Source: Amorphochlora amoebiformis (Eukaryota; Cercozoa; Chlorarachniophyceae). Taken from it: a stretch of 64,000 nucleotides of DNA. The notes under the pieces were generated by a model, which saw nothing but the letters and a program-made list of their open reading frames with translations, was not told the DNA's origin and searched no databases. Location: NCBI GenBank assembly GCA_054601695.1, contig BAAHQB010000051.1, forward strand, positions 1-64,000. The letters are read 5' to 3'. Positions 1 to 61,505 of the stretch are shown here, piece by piece; within the stretch, counting starts at the first letter, position 1; each line of letters begins with the position of its first letter. The position numbers and the translations under genes are program-made.

Positions 1-20
1 TGTAGGTCCGGTATACGTTG

Positions 21-2451
21 ACGCTTCTTCCCCCTCGACGCGCCGCTCCTGCCAGCGTCGACCTTGTGCGCTTCTGGTTGGAGCCACATGCGCTTCCGTT
101 TCCAGATATGCTTCCGCCAGTTTGGAGAGTGTAGCCCCGCTCACAGCCTTGGTAAGCCCATCCGCTAACTGTTGATCTGTTGGTATGTATTCCAACATAT
201 ATATCCCACAATCTCCCTGGTATCTCCATATAGACTTCGTCGTCCTCTGGTCCATGTAGGTACGCGTTGTTGATGTCCGCGCTCAATATCTTCCGTCCCT
301 TCACTTGTGCAAGTGCCAGAATGGCCCTTAAGCTGGCGATCCTCAGCGTCGGGGCGTATGGATCATTAAAGCTCACCCCATACTGTGTATATCCCTTCGC
401 CACCACGCATCCTCTTCTGCGCCCCAGGTTCACCATCCTTGTTCAGTTTCTGCTTGTAGAGAGTCCTAACACCAACAACCCTCATCTCAGGTCGTCGTGC
501 GATGATCTTCCAGGTCCCGTTCTTCTCCAGTGCCTCTATCTCTTCATCGGTTGCCTTCACCCATGCAGGATGATGCCTCCTCCAGTTCTTGGGTTCGGTG
601 CCGTCGCTTATACCGAACATACAGTCCTCCATCGCCGCAGCCACTTCAACGTTGCCCTTAGCGCTTGGGATCTCGCTGCCTCCCTGTCCGTCGTATACTG
701 TGCGTTGCGTCCGAGTGCGTGTTGAACGCCTAGGTGCCGTTTCTTCTTCGTCGTCGTTGTCGTCGTCGTCGTCAGACTCCCCCATATCCGGTGCATTATT
801 CTTCTCCCCCTCTCCGTCGGCAGCCTTGTCGTCGGAGAAAGTGATTTCAGGATATATATATGTATCATTCCGCTTCTCAGGAGATATATATATATCTTCT
901 CGTCGAGCCTTGAAGTTGAATATGGTATCGTAGAACCTAACATGCGCCTTGACATCCGCAATCGACAATCCAGCCACGACTCCCAGCTTCTCCATCTTCT
1001 TGATAATATCCTGCTTGGCGTATGTCCTAGTGCCAGGTGCCATTTCCATAAGGACCTCCACCTCGCCTTGTCGTCAAACCATGCGCCAAGGTTATCATCG
1101 TTTGCCACAGGGATGAGGAACAGCCTCTTCTTGGTCCCAGAAGTCCTGCAAATCTCATCTCCATCCTTCATAATCGAGATGTCGTCCTGCTCCCCCACGA
1201 ACCTGAGTCGATATCCATCTTCACGTAGCCGCCGTTGAGCCACGTAGTTCGCCGCAGCTCCGGGGCAATATGCCACATTGGTCATCTTGAGTACTTTCCC
1301 ATTCCTTAGTGGCACTTCAACGTCCCCAAAGCCCTTGGATTCCATTCGGGTCTCGCCGTTGCCTAGCTTGAAAGCATGATTCTTCACCACCCTGAAGGTC
1401 TTGAAGTACCGCTTGTCCTTGAAACAGCTCCTCGTGCATCCACTGTCCAGCACCAGATATCCAGCAGTCGATCCGTCGCCCCAGTTGCCTGCTACCGCGC
1501 TCCAGTTGTAATCCGATTCGCTGCTATCCTCAAGTATCGCCGCATCATCATCTTGTTCGTTGAGCAATGGACAATCCTTCTCATGTGCCCCTTCTTGTTG
1601 CACTTGAAACATTTGCCCCTGAACTTCCTCGATGCTCCCTTCGGCCTCTCAGACTTCGCGGTCATCAACTTGTCGATCCTAGTCTTCATCTTCGCAAGAT
1701 CCTTCGCAGACATGTCCTTGAGATTCTTGGTCCCTTGATGCTCATGGCCGCCCCCCACGATATCCTTTACCTTGGTCTCATAGTTGTTAGCCGCCTTCCT
1801 TGCTGCCACACTAGTGATCGCCGTTACCGCCGCTTGGTAGGTAGTAGGGTGCAGTGCAATATTCTCGAGTGTAGAGCCGTACTCGTCCTCCGGGAGAGCC
1901 ATCATGAGCGCCACGATCCTGTCCTCGTCGTCCATGGTCTTGCCCAGCCCGGTGAGTGCATTCCGCCGTCTCCTCGATCTCCGAAGCCAGCTTCCCGAAA
2001 TCGCCGCTGTAATCGTCAAGCGTCTGACGATTCAACTTCTTCTGTAGCTTCATCCTCCTAAACAGTCGTGGACCCTCGATGCCAGCGCGCAGACGAGCCC
2101 AGAGGTACACTGGATCCTCCCTCCCGGTTGTAAGATGTTCATACTTACGTCCCACCGTGAGCACCAATGTAGCATGCAGTAGCATCCTCAACTTTATATG
2201 CGCGTCCTCTTTCCCATCGAGATTCGTTTCCCATTTCCCCTCCTTCATCTCAACCACATGCTGTGGACGTAGAGCGTCAGGATTCTTCCAATCCATGATG
2301 GATCGTGCCCCAAGCTTCATGCAGTCCTCGAGCTGAAGTGCCTTCACCATCATAGAAACGCTCTTGGCGTATTGGTCCAGTCGTCCTCCTTGGTAAGCTT
2401 CAGCTTGGCAGTCCACTTGAGTAGGGCAGTACGTGTCGCTTCGAAACTCAT
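21..2451 (-). pseudogene. Broken copia gag-pol reading frame
   Basis: The gag start codon is at 2451. The frame breaks near 2400, where one A is missing relative to the right-arm copy, and again near 2000, 1585, 950 and 450. Recognisable pieces include the protease D-S-G motif and the RT-start segment. At nucleotide level it is about 95-98% identical to the intact right-arm frame. No functional product is expected. Confidence 0.8.
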
Positions 2452-2455
2452 AACC

Positions 2456-2693
2456 TGTCAGCGTAGCAGTGGTAGTTGTCCGATTGACTGTTGTCCGTTT
2501 GGATTATGGCAAATGATAATGACTAAATTCACAAGAAAATTCTCGCGTAGAAGGCCTTCCCTACCTAAGGTCTTCCCTTGGAGGGGGTTCCCCTCGGATG
2601 ACTATTGCTAATTCGCATGCGTAGATTACGAATATGACGGTAGTCTAGCGATCTGACGTCTAGTTAAGCTTGTAGGTCCGGTATACGTTAACA
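2456..2693 (-). repeat. 5' LTR of the left copia copy
   Basis: 238 bp, reading TG...CA on the minus strand. It differs from the 239-bp LTRs at 6268 and 8941 by a one-base deletion and a cluster of changes around 2578-2592. It lies directly next to the gag start (ATG at 2451 on the minus strand) and is bounded at 2694 by TA repeat. Confidence 0.85.
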
Positions 2694-2707
2694 ATATATA
2701 TACATAT

Positions 2708-2793
2708 AGTATATTTAAGACATACACATGAATGTACATATTGCGCATTTAGTATATTTAAGACATACACATGTATGTACATATTGCGCATTT
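2708..2793 (+). repeat. Two tandem copies of a 43-bp unit
   Basis: The unit begins AGTATATTTAAGACATACAC and occurs at 2708-2750 and 2751-2793 with one difference. It lies between the left copia LTR and a TA tract. I see no matching duplication at the corresponding place in the right arm. Confidence 0.85.
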
Positions 2794-2808
2794 ACCCATA
2801 TATATTAC

Positions 2809-2843
<35 letters not shown>

Positions 2844-2865
2844 CATATATATAGGTAAGGGAAAT

Positions 2866-3100
2866 AGTATAGCAATACTTCCGTTCCCAACAGCACGTAT
2901 TATTCGCCTTGACATTGACGACCCCAGTCAGTACACTGAAAACATATTTTTAATTTTTTTTTTTTATTATTTTTTTCATTTCCTGCTTGTATTTTTCATA
3001 TTTATATTTTGTTTGTTTTTTTTTTTTCGTTTTCTGAGATGTATGATTTTTTTTTTCTTTTTCTATTTTTTTATTTCATATATACATATATAAATACACA
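2866..3100. repeat. Unique A/T-rich segment, left arm of the inverted repeat
   Basis: Inverted counterpart of 5850-6085. Both contain long T (or A) runs and a short higher-complexity stretch around 2885-2960 that matches at about 85%. No gene is recognised in it. The open frames here come from homopolymer runs. Confidence 0.75.
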
Positions 3101-3275
3101 TATATACTATAATATATAAATAAATATATATATATATATATGTACATACATATATAAGAAATATCCATATTCAGAGATATCTGTATATTCGTTTGGATGG
3201 GTGGACTTTGGAACTCCTACAAATGCATATATGCTCAACGTTGCGCAAGTATCCAACCGTCCGAAACCTTATAAC

Positions 3276-4215
<940 letters not shown>

Positions 4216-4285
4216 TGCCACTTTATCTCTCTACTGAAGAAAAAAAAAATCATTTTTTTCCTCCGTGAATTCTCACCCAAACTTT

Positions 4286-4396
4286 AACCTCTAACCCTAA
4301 CTCTAACCCTAACCCTAATTTTAACTCTAACCTTAACCCTAACCCTAACCCTAACCCTAACCCTAACCCTAACCCTAACCCTAACCCTAACCCTGA
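4286..4396 (-). repeat. Interstitial telomere-type repeat, CCCTAA orientation
   Basis: Degenerate CTAACCCTAA variants lead into an almost perfect CCCTAA run over about 4335-4395. The G-rich strand is the minus strand. It faces the TTAGGG block at 4621-4715 across the palindrome centre. Confidence 0.9.
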
Positions 4397-4487
4397 CCAG
4401 ATGCGTTTGCTCTGAAGAAATGGGTTCGGCATCACTCGCATATGTTCGATTCGCTGTAATCGTCAACATTGGCTCTCCAAATAGGTG

Positions 4488-4526
<39 letters not shown>

Positions 4527-4620
4527 CGTGTGTTTGGAGAGCCAATGTAGACAATTACGCGGAATCAAACATATGCGATAATGCAAACATTCTTTCAGAG
4601 CAAACGCGATTGTGACTGCA
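4397..4620. other. Centre of the palindrome
   Basis: Two inverted segments of 80-100 bp (about 4397-4485 and 4525-4618) flank a TA dinucleotide spacer at about 4489-4522. They share motifs such as TTTGGAGAGCCAATGT and CATATGCGA in opposite orientations, at about 75% identity. No coding potential is seen. Confidence 0.75.
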
Positions 4621-4715
4621 GGGTTAGATTTAGGTTGGGTTAGGGTTAGGATTAATTAGTTAGGGTTAGGGTTAAGGTTAGAGTTAAAAATACAGTTAAG
4701 TTAGGGTTAGAGGTT
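4621..4715 (+). repeat. Interstitial telomere-type repeat, TTAGGG orientation
   Basis: Degenerate TTAGGG copies with single-base and deletion variants. This is the inverted partner of 4286-4396 and is more degenerate than it. Confidence 0.85.
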
Positions 4716-4795
4716 AAAGTTTAGTAATTAGCAAAAGAAAAAGATGAATTTTCTCAGTGAGATAAAGTGGCAAAGAGAGACAGAGAAAAAGAGGG

Positions 4796-5236
4796 AGAAC
4801 AAGAGAGAGAGAGAGAGAGCGAGAGAGAGCGAGAGAGAAAGGGAGGTTGAGAGAGAAGAGAGAGTGAGGGAGAGAGAGAGAGCGAGGGAGAGAGAGCGAG
4901 GGAGAGAGAGCGAGGGAGAGAGAGCGAGGGAGAGAGCGCGAGGGAGAGAGAGTGAGAGAGCGAGGGAGAGAGAGTGAGAGAGAGAGCGAGAGAGCACCAG
5001 GGAGAGAGAGCGAGAGAGCACGAGGGAGAGAGAGCGAGAGAGCGCGAGGGAGAGAGCGCGAGGGAGAGAGCGCGAGGGAGAGAGCGCGAGGGAGAGAGCG
5101 CGAGGGAGAGAGCGCGAGGGAGAGAGCGCGAGGGAGAGAGCGCGAGGGAGAGAGAGATGGAGAGAGCGAGAGCGCGGAAGACGGAGGGGAGGGAGAGCGA
5201 GCTAATTGAGAAGAGAGGAGAGAGCGATTGAGTGAA

Positions 5237-5270
<34 letters not shown>

Positions 5271-5340
5271 GAAGAGAGGGAGATAGAGGGAAAGAGTGAG
5301 AGCGAGAGGGGGGAGGGGAAGGAGGAGGAGTAAGGAAAAA
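4796..5340 (+). repeat. (GA)n purine array with GCGAGGGAGAGA higher-order unit
   Basis: GAGAGA repeat in which a 12-14 bp unit of the form GCGCGAGGGAGAGA recurs in series at about 5020-5150. It is the inverted partner of the (CT)n block, with a more regular higher-order repeat. Open frames rich in Arg/Glu here are artefacts. Confidence 0.95.
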
Positions 5341-5517
5341 GAAAAAATAGAAAGTGAGATTAAGTGAGCAGTACCATTGAGTTGAGAAGTGTGAAATAAA
5401 GTGATCAGCGCTATAAGTATGTTTGTTTCATATATATATACATATATGAGGAATATGCATATTCTGTGTATATTCATATACGTATGTATATGTACATGTA
5501 TGTTATATATATACAGA

Positions 5518-5548
<31 letters not shown>

Positions 5549-5685
5549 GTATTAGAAGTACGCATGTGTATACACTATAGCGTATATATATATTATATAT
5601 ATATATATTACCTTAGGAGCAGCAGATGGGCAAGGCCACATGGCAGGGTCATAAGGGATACCTGCAAGAAGGATGTTGTTGTCAG

Positions 5686-5737
<52 letters not shown>

Positions 5738-6085
5738 GTAATACTAGACTAATATATACAAGATGAATACATACACAATATATACACATACAAATATATA
5801 GACACAAATATCTCAAAAATTACCAAAGAAGGAAATTTTAAAAAGCATATATAGAAATAGAAAAAAATTGAAAAAAGAAAAAAAAATCATACATCTCAGA
5901 AAACGAAAAAAAAAAAACAAACAAAATATAAAATATGAAAAATACAAGCAGGAAATGAAAAAAATAATAAAAAAAAAAAATTAAAAATATGTTTTCAGTG
6001 TACTGACTCGGTGCAGTCAATGTCCAAGGCAAATAATACATGCTGTTGGGAAAAGTGAATGTATTGCTATTCGTGGTCATTCCCT

Positions 6086-6125
<40 letters not shown>

Positions 6126-6147
6126 TAAATATTTATATATATAATTA

Positions 6148-6192
<45 letters not shown>

Positions 6193-6233
6193 TATATAAT
6201 ATACAAATATGATGAATTACTATTACATCATGA

Positions 6234-6264
<31 letters not shown>

Positions 6265-6267
6265 TAT
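5341..6267. other. Right-arm spacer: A-rich segment and TA microsatellites
   Basis: About 5341-5849 is low-complexity sequence and TA arrays with one short unique patch near 5610-5690. The stretch 5850-6085 is the inverted match of 2866-3100. The stretch 6086-6267 is TA repeat running into the copia LTR. No gene is seen. Confidence 0.7.
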
Positions 6268-6506
6268 TGTTAACGTATACCGGACCTACAAGCTTAACTA
6301 GACGTCAGATCGCTAGACTACCGTCATATTCGTAATCTACGCATGCGAATTAGCAATAGTCATCCGAGGGGAAGATCTTCCAAGGGAAGACCTTAGGTAG
6401 GGAAGGCCTTCTACGCGAGAATTTTCTTGTGAATTTAGTCATTATCATTTTGCCATAATCCAAACGGACAACAGTCAATCGGACAACTACCACTGCTACG
6501 CTGACA
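6268..6506 (+). repeat. 5' LTR of right copia element
   Basis: Starts TGTTAACGTATACC and ends CACTGCTACGCTGACA. By eye it is identical to the 3' LTR at 8941-9179. Its antisense strand resembles the dispersed solo-LTR-like elements elsewhere in the window. Confidence 0.95.
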
Positions 6507-6515
6507 GGTTATGAG
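6507..6515 (+). promoter_or_regulatory. Candidate primer-binding site complementary to a Met-tRNA anticodon loop
   Basis: The 9 bases after the 5' LTR, GGTTATGAG, are the complement of CTCATAACC, an anticodon-loop sequence of the initiator/methionyl-tRNA type. Drosophila copia is known to prime from an internal half of initiator tRNA-Met. The ATG inside this site is also the gag start codon at 6511. The match is short. Confidence 0.5.
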
Positions 6516-8946
6516 TTTCGAAGCGACACGTACTGCCCTACTCAAGTGGACTGCCAAGCTGAAGCTTACCAAGGAGGACGACTGGACCAAATATGCCAAG
6601 AGCGTCTCTATGATGGTGAAGGCACTTCAGCTCGAGGACTGCATGAAGCTTGGGGCACGATCCATCATGGATTGGAAGAATCCTGACGCTCTACGTCCAC
6701 AGCATGTGGTTGAGATGAAGGAGGGGAAATGGGCAACGAATCTCGATGGGAAAGAGGACGCGCATATAAAGTTGAGGATGCTACTGCATGCTACATTGGT
6801 GCTCACGGTGGGACGTAAGTATGAACATCTTACAACCGGGAGGGAGGATCCAGTGTACCTCTGGGCTCGTCTGCGCGCTGGCATCGAGGGTCCACGACTG
6901 TTTAGGAGGATGAAGCTACAGAAGAAGTTGAATCGTCAGACGCTTGACGATTACAGCGGCGATTTCGGGAAGCTGGCTTCGGAGATCGAGGAGACGGCGG
7001 ATGCACTCACCGGGCTGGGCAAGACCATGGACGACGAGGACAGGATCGTGGCGCTCATGATGGCTCTCCCGGAGGACGAGTACGGCTCTACACTCGAGAA
7101 TATTGCACTGCACCCTACTACCTACCAAGCGGCGGTAACGGCGATCACTAGTGTTGCAGCAAGGAAGGCGGCTAACAACTATGAGACCAAGGTAAAGGAT
7201 ATCGTGGCGGCCGGCCATGAGCATCAAGGGACCAAGAATCTCAAGGACATGTCTGCGAAGGATCTTGCGAAGATGAAGACTAGGATCGACAAGTTGATGA
7301 CCGCGAAGTCTGAGAGGCCGAAGGGAGCATCGAGGAAGTTCAGGGGCAAATGTTTCAAGTGCAACAAGAAGGGGCACATGAAGAAGGATTGTCCATTGCT
7401 CAACGAACAAGATGATGATGCGGCGATACTTGAGGATAGCAGCGAATCGGATTACAACTGGAGCGCGGTAGCAGGCAACTGGGGCGACGGATCGACTGCT
7501 GGATATCTGGTGCTCGACAGTGGATGCACGAGGAGCTGTTTCAAGGACAAGCGGTACTTCAAGACCTTCAGGGTGGTGAAGAATCATGCTTTCAAGCTAG
7601 GCAACGGCGAGACCCGAATGGAATCCAAGGGCTTTGGGGATGTTGAAGTGCCACTAAGGAATGGGAAAGTACTCAAGATGACCAATGTGGCATATTGCCC
7701 CGGAGCTGCGGCGAACTACGTGGCTCAACGGGGGCTACGTGAAGATGGATATCGACTCAGGTTCGTGGGGGAGCAGGACGACATCTCGATTATGAAGGAT
7801 GGAGATGAGATTTGCAGGACTTCTGGGACCAAGAAGAGGCTGTTCCTCATCCCTGTGGCAAACGATGATAACCTTGGCGCATGGTTTGACGACAAGGCGA
7901 GGTGGAGGTCCTTATGGAAATGGCACCTGGCACTAGGACATACGCCAAGTAGGATCATCAAGAAGATGGAGAAGCTGGGAGTCGTGGCTGGATTGTCGAT
8001 TGCGGATGTCAAGGCGCATGTTAGGTTCTACGATACCATATTCAACTTCAAGGCTCGACGAGAAGATATATATATATCTCCTGAGAAGCGGAATGATACA
8101 TATATATATCCTGAAATGACTTTCTCCGACGACAAGGCTGCCGACGGAGAGGGGGAGAAGAATAATGCACCGGATATGGGGGAGTCTGACGACGACGACG
8201 ACAACGACGACGAAGAAGAAACGGCACCTAGGCGTTCAACACGCACTCGGACGCAACGCACAGTATACGACGGACAAGGAGGCAGCGAGATCCCAAGCGC
8301 TAAGGGCAACGTTGAAGTGGCTGCGGCGATGGAGGACTGCATGTTCGGTATAAGCGACGGCACCGAACCCAAGAACTGGGAGGAGGCGAGGCATCATCCT
8401 GCATGGGTGAAGGCAACCGATGAAGAGATAGAGGCACTGGAGAAGAACGGCACCTGGAAGATCATCGCACGACGACCTGAGATGAGGGTTGTTGGTGTTA
8501 GGACTCTCTACAAGCAGAAACTGAACAAGGATGGTGAACCTGGGCGCAAGAAGGCACGCGTGGTGGCGAAGGGATATACACAGTATGGGGTGAGCTTTAA
8601 TGATCGATACGCCCCGACGCTGAGGATCGCCAGCTTAAGGGCCATTCTGGCACTTGCACAAGTGAAGGGACGGAAGATATTGAGCGCGGACATCAACAAC
8701 GCGTACCTACATGGACCAGAGGACGACGAAGTCTATATGGAGATACCAGGGAGATTGTGGGATATATATGTTGGAATACATACCAACAGATCAACAGTTA
8801 GCGGATGGGCTTACCAAGGCTGTGAGCGGGGCTACACTCTTCAAGCTGGCGGAAGCATATCTGGACACGGAAGCGCATGTGGCTCCAACCAAGAGCGCAG
8901 CAAAGGTCGACGCTGGCAGGAGCGGCGCGTCGAGGGGGAGTGTTAA
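6511..8946 (+). CDS. Copia gag-protease fusion with deleted pol (811 aa)
   Basis: Single open frame. Residues 1 to about 270 are a copia-type Gag. A CCHC zinc knuckle (C-F-K-C-N-K-K-G-H-M-K-K-D-C) is at about 281-294. The aspartic protease D-S-G motif is at about 336-338. A GAG-pre-integrase segment begins at the W-H-L-A-L-G-H motif near 471. The integrase catalytic core is absent. The frame then passes an acidic linker and enters the RVT_2 N-terminus (about 622-735, including N-A-Y-L-H-G). A second deletion removes the RT active-site region and shifts the frame, so the last 70 or so residues are not pol. The start is the first ATG after the LTR and overlaps the putative primer site. The product could supply Gag and protease but not reverse transcription or integration. 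Confidence 0.85.
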   Translation: MSFEATRTALLKWTAKLKLTKEDDWTKYAKSVSMMVKALQLEDCMKLGARSIMDWKNPDALRPQHVVEMKEGKWATNLDGKEDAHIKLRMLLHATLVLTVGRKYEHLTTGREDPVYLWARLRAGIEGPRLFRRMKLQKKLNRQTLDDYSGDFGKLASEIEETADALTGLGKTMDDEDRIVALMMALPEDEYGSTLENIALHPTTYQAAVTAITSVAARKAANNYETKVKDIVAAGHEHQGTKNLKDMSAKDLAKMKTRIDKLMTAKSERPKGASRKFRGKCFKCNKKGHMKKDCPLLNEQDDDAAILEDSSESDYNWSAVAGNWGDGSTAGYLVLDSGCTRSCFKDKRYFKTFRVVKNHAFKLGNGETRMESKGFGDVEVPLRNGKVLKMTNVAYCPGAAANYVAQRGLREDGYRLRFVGEQDDISIMKDGDEICRTSGTKKRLFLIPVANDDNLGAWFDDKARWRSLWKWHLALGHTPSRIIKKMEKLGVVAGLSIADVKAHVRFYDTIFNFKARREDIYISPEKRNDTYIYPEMTFSDDKAADGEGEKNNAPDMGESDDDDDNDDEEETAPRRSTRTRTQRTVYDGQGGSEIPSAKGNVEVAAAMEDCMFGISDGTEPKNWEEARHHPAWVKATDEEIEALEKNGTWKIIARRPEMRVVGVRTLYKQKLNKDGEPGRKKARVVAKGYTQYGVSFNDRYAPTLRIASLRAILALAQVKGRKILSADINNAYLHGPEDDEVYMEIPGRLWDIYVGIHTNRSTVSGWAYQGCERGYTLQAGGSISGHGSACGSNQERSKGRRWQERRVEGEC
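8745..8934 (+). pseudogene. Out-of-frame remnant of the copia RNase H C-terminus
   Basis: In the +2 frame relative to the main copia ORF, the sequence encodes the typical copia pol C-terminal motif I-P-T-D-Q-Q-L-A-D-G-L-T-K (from about 8780). It directly follows the second internal deletion. It would be made only after a frameshift. Confidence 0.75.
8932..8940 (+). promoter_or_regulatory. Polypurine tract
   Basis: GAGGGGGAG immediately upstream of the 3' LTR, in the position expected for the plus-strand primer of an LTR retrotransposon. Confidence 0.8.
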
Positions 8947-9179
8947 CGTATACCGGACCTACAAGCTTAACTAGACGTCAGATCGCTAGACTACCGTCAT
9001 ATTCGTAATCTACGCATGCGAATTAGCAATAGTCATCCGAGGGGAAGATCTTCCAAGGGAAGACCTTAGGTAGGGAAGGCCTTCTACGCGAGAATTTTCT
9101 TGTGAATTTAGTCATTATCATTTTGCCATAATCCAAACGGACAACAGTCAATCGGACAACTACCACTGCTACGCTGACA
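8941..9179 (+). repeat. 3' LTR of right copia element
   Basis: 239 bp, apparently identical to 6268-6506. It is followed at once by TA repeat, and about 240 bp downstream by the first visible exon of the large plus-strand gene. Confidence 0.95.
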
Positions 9180-9324
9180 ATATATATATATATATATATA
9201 TTAATATATACATATAACAATAATAATAATAATAATATAATATTAATATTTATATTATATAGGCATACTCATAAGTATGCCTGTATAAATAAACATACAT
9301 ATAAATACACATTATTGTATATAT

Positions 9325-9355
<31 letters not shown>

Positions 9356-9415
9356 TTATATATGTTTTCCTTTGTATATATATTTATGCATATATATATA
9401 TATATATATATATAG

Positions 9416-43104
<33,689 letters not shown>

Positions 43105-43482
43105 GGTGCATGTATTTGTAACGTTCACTCAAATTTGAATCAATCTTTCCTTGTAATTACTGTGAGCAATTTCTGTAGCCTAATATAGCTAATCCGGAGT
43201 ACTATACATACTCTAGATACTAGATATATGCAGACTAGCAGATACAGAATATATAGATGTATACAAGGTGTACATACTCTAGATCCTAGACATACACACA
43301 CATATCTAGATATATATATGTGTATATATATTGTGTATATATAAAAATATATAGATGTATACATACACACACACTAGACAACACATATGTATCTGTATAT
43401 ATGTGTATAGCTAGATATATCTAGATGTATGTGTATATATAAAAATATATATGTATATATGTGTGTGTATGTATATGTTATA

Positions 43483-43548
<66 letters not shown>

Positions 43549-43846
43549 CGTATGTGTATATGTGTATGTGACAATGTGTATACTAGTAGTAGATACCAAC
43601 ATCATCGATCTAGCACATGTACGTACGTATACATCTAGACGTCGACGTACGTACTAGTCTTGTGTACAAAGTGTCTACTAAGTACGCATATGTGCATACG
43701 TGCGTACCTTAGAGATATCTAGATATGGACTAAATGCGTACGTACGTACGTACGCACCGGCTAGACCGGGGCCATCATGTAAATCTAGTAAAAATGTGTA
43801 TGTGTATGTGTGTATGTGTGTACGTATGTAATGTGTATGTATACAT

Positions 43847-43930
<84 letters not shown>

Positions 43931-43936
43931 TAGATG

Positions 43937-43979
<43 letters not shown>

Positions 43980-44499
43980 TAAATATCATCTAGATCATAG
44001 TGTAGTATTGTCTCTAGCTGGTGTCAAAGGGGTATATCTACTAGATCTAGTACATCTAATCCAACTGAACTGTTTAAACTATAGCATTAGAACTTACAAG
44101 TCTTGGTTGCTCGTCATTGGCTAAGTCTAGTGAGTCACAGGCTGGTCATGATCTAGATAACCGCGAGAATAAATTTAGACTCAATTAACATGTTGGCATC
44201 TAGATGCGTACAAGTGCGGCTGCCATGCATGTTCCGCCGCAAGTTGCGCTCTAGACATCTGGCACGGACCTCATTCTGTCTGCGTCAGTTGCCCCAAGAC
44301 TTGAAGTGGAAGATGGATTGTGTAGAAGCTGACGTGCCCTTCTTGACCGAGCACTTAGTGGGGAGCCTGGCCGGTTTGGGCTAGTTATAGGCAAACGGGG
44401 GATAGCAGCCTAGAAACAAAATGACATTGTGAATATGTCGAAGTGTATATTTTATTTTTATACATATATCTAGTATATATATCCATGCATATATGAATA

Positions 44500-44553
<54 letters not shown>

Positions 44554-44637
44554 ATGTGTTTGTATATATATATATATATATATATTGCATGTGCGTGGAT
44601 TACATGCATCCTTTTCCCCAACGAGCCACACCTCTTA

Positions 44638-44701
<64 letters not shown>

Positions 44702-44856
44702 ATTTATACATATATAGTGTGTGTGTGTGTTGTATACATGTGTATATATGAAATTTATGTATGTAAATATGATATACAAAATATAATATTTTTTATAAGT
44801 ACGTATTTATCCGAATTTATTTGGAAGATTAACATACATGCCCATCAGCACATACG

Positions 44857-44912
<56 letters not shown>

Positions 44913-45026
44913 TTGTATGTATGTATGCATATATGTATATATATATATATATATATATTTGTACGTATATAATATCATATTCCTAGATCATGGAGATACT
45001 GCTCGAAGACTTAATTAATTCAAAGT

Positions 45027-45076
<50 letters not shown>

Positions 45077-45154
45077 TATATATATATGTGTGTATATAGT
45101 GTATGGATTTAAACAGATACGTATAGATAAATATACATGTATATATTTACGTAC
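43105..45154. other. Convergent intergenic region, CTAG-rich, no gene seen
   Basis: Lies between the stop of the giant plus-strand gene and the stop of the minus-strand gene. From about 43190 to 44420 the tetranucleotide CTAG occurs roughly 25 times, far above chance, usually as (T)CTAGA or ACTAG. The rest is TA/TG microsatellite. A 64-codon plus-strand frame at 44190-44384 has no supporting features. Confidence 0.7.

Positions 45155-61505
<16,351 letters not shown>

Larger units (their letters stand above)
1..2693 (-). mobile_element. Degenerate, internally deleted Ty1/copia retrotransposon (left-arm copy)
   Basis: Reads on the minus strand. The 5' LTR is 2456-2693, and the 3' LTR is cut by the window edge, with only about 20 bp visible at 1-20. 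Between them lie remnants of gag, the zinc knuckle, the aspartic protease, the GAG-pre-integrase segment, the RT start and the RNase H end, in the same order and with the same internal deletions as the copy at 6268-9179. Coding is interrupted by several frameshifts. The junction next to the 3' LTR also differs from the right copy by a short extra stretch. Confidence 0.85.
6268..9179 (+). mobile_element. Non-autonomous Ty1/copia retrotransposon with two identical LTRs
   Basis: A 2,912-bp element bounded by 239-bp TG...CA LTRs at 6268-6506 and 8941-9179 that appear identical. Internal order is a candidate primer site, a gag/zinc knuckle/protease frame, the GAG-pre-integrase segment, the RT N-terminus and the RNase H C-terminus, then a polypurine tract. 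The integrase core and most of RT and RNase H are deleted, so any mobility needs a helper. Identical LTRs point to a recent insertion or recent LTR conversion. Target-site duplications cannot be read because both flanks are TA repeat. Confidence 0.92.

Noticed and set aside
44190-44384. 64-codon plus-strand frame in the intergenic region
   Set aside because: No homology recognised, no neighbouring exons in phase, and it sits in the CTAG-rich stretch.
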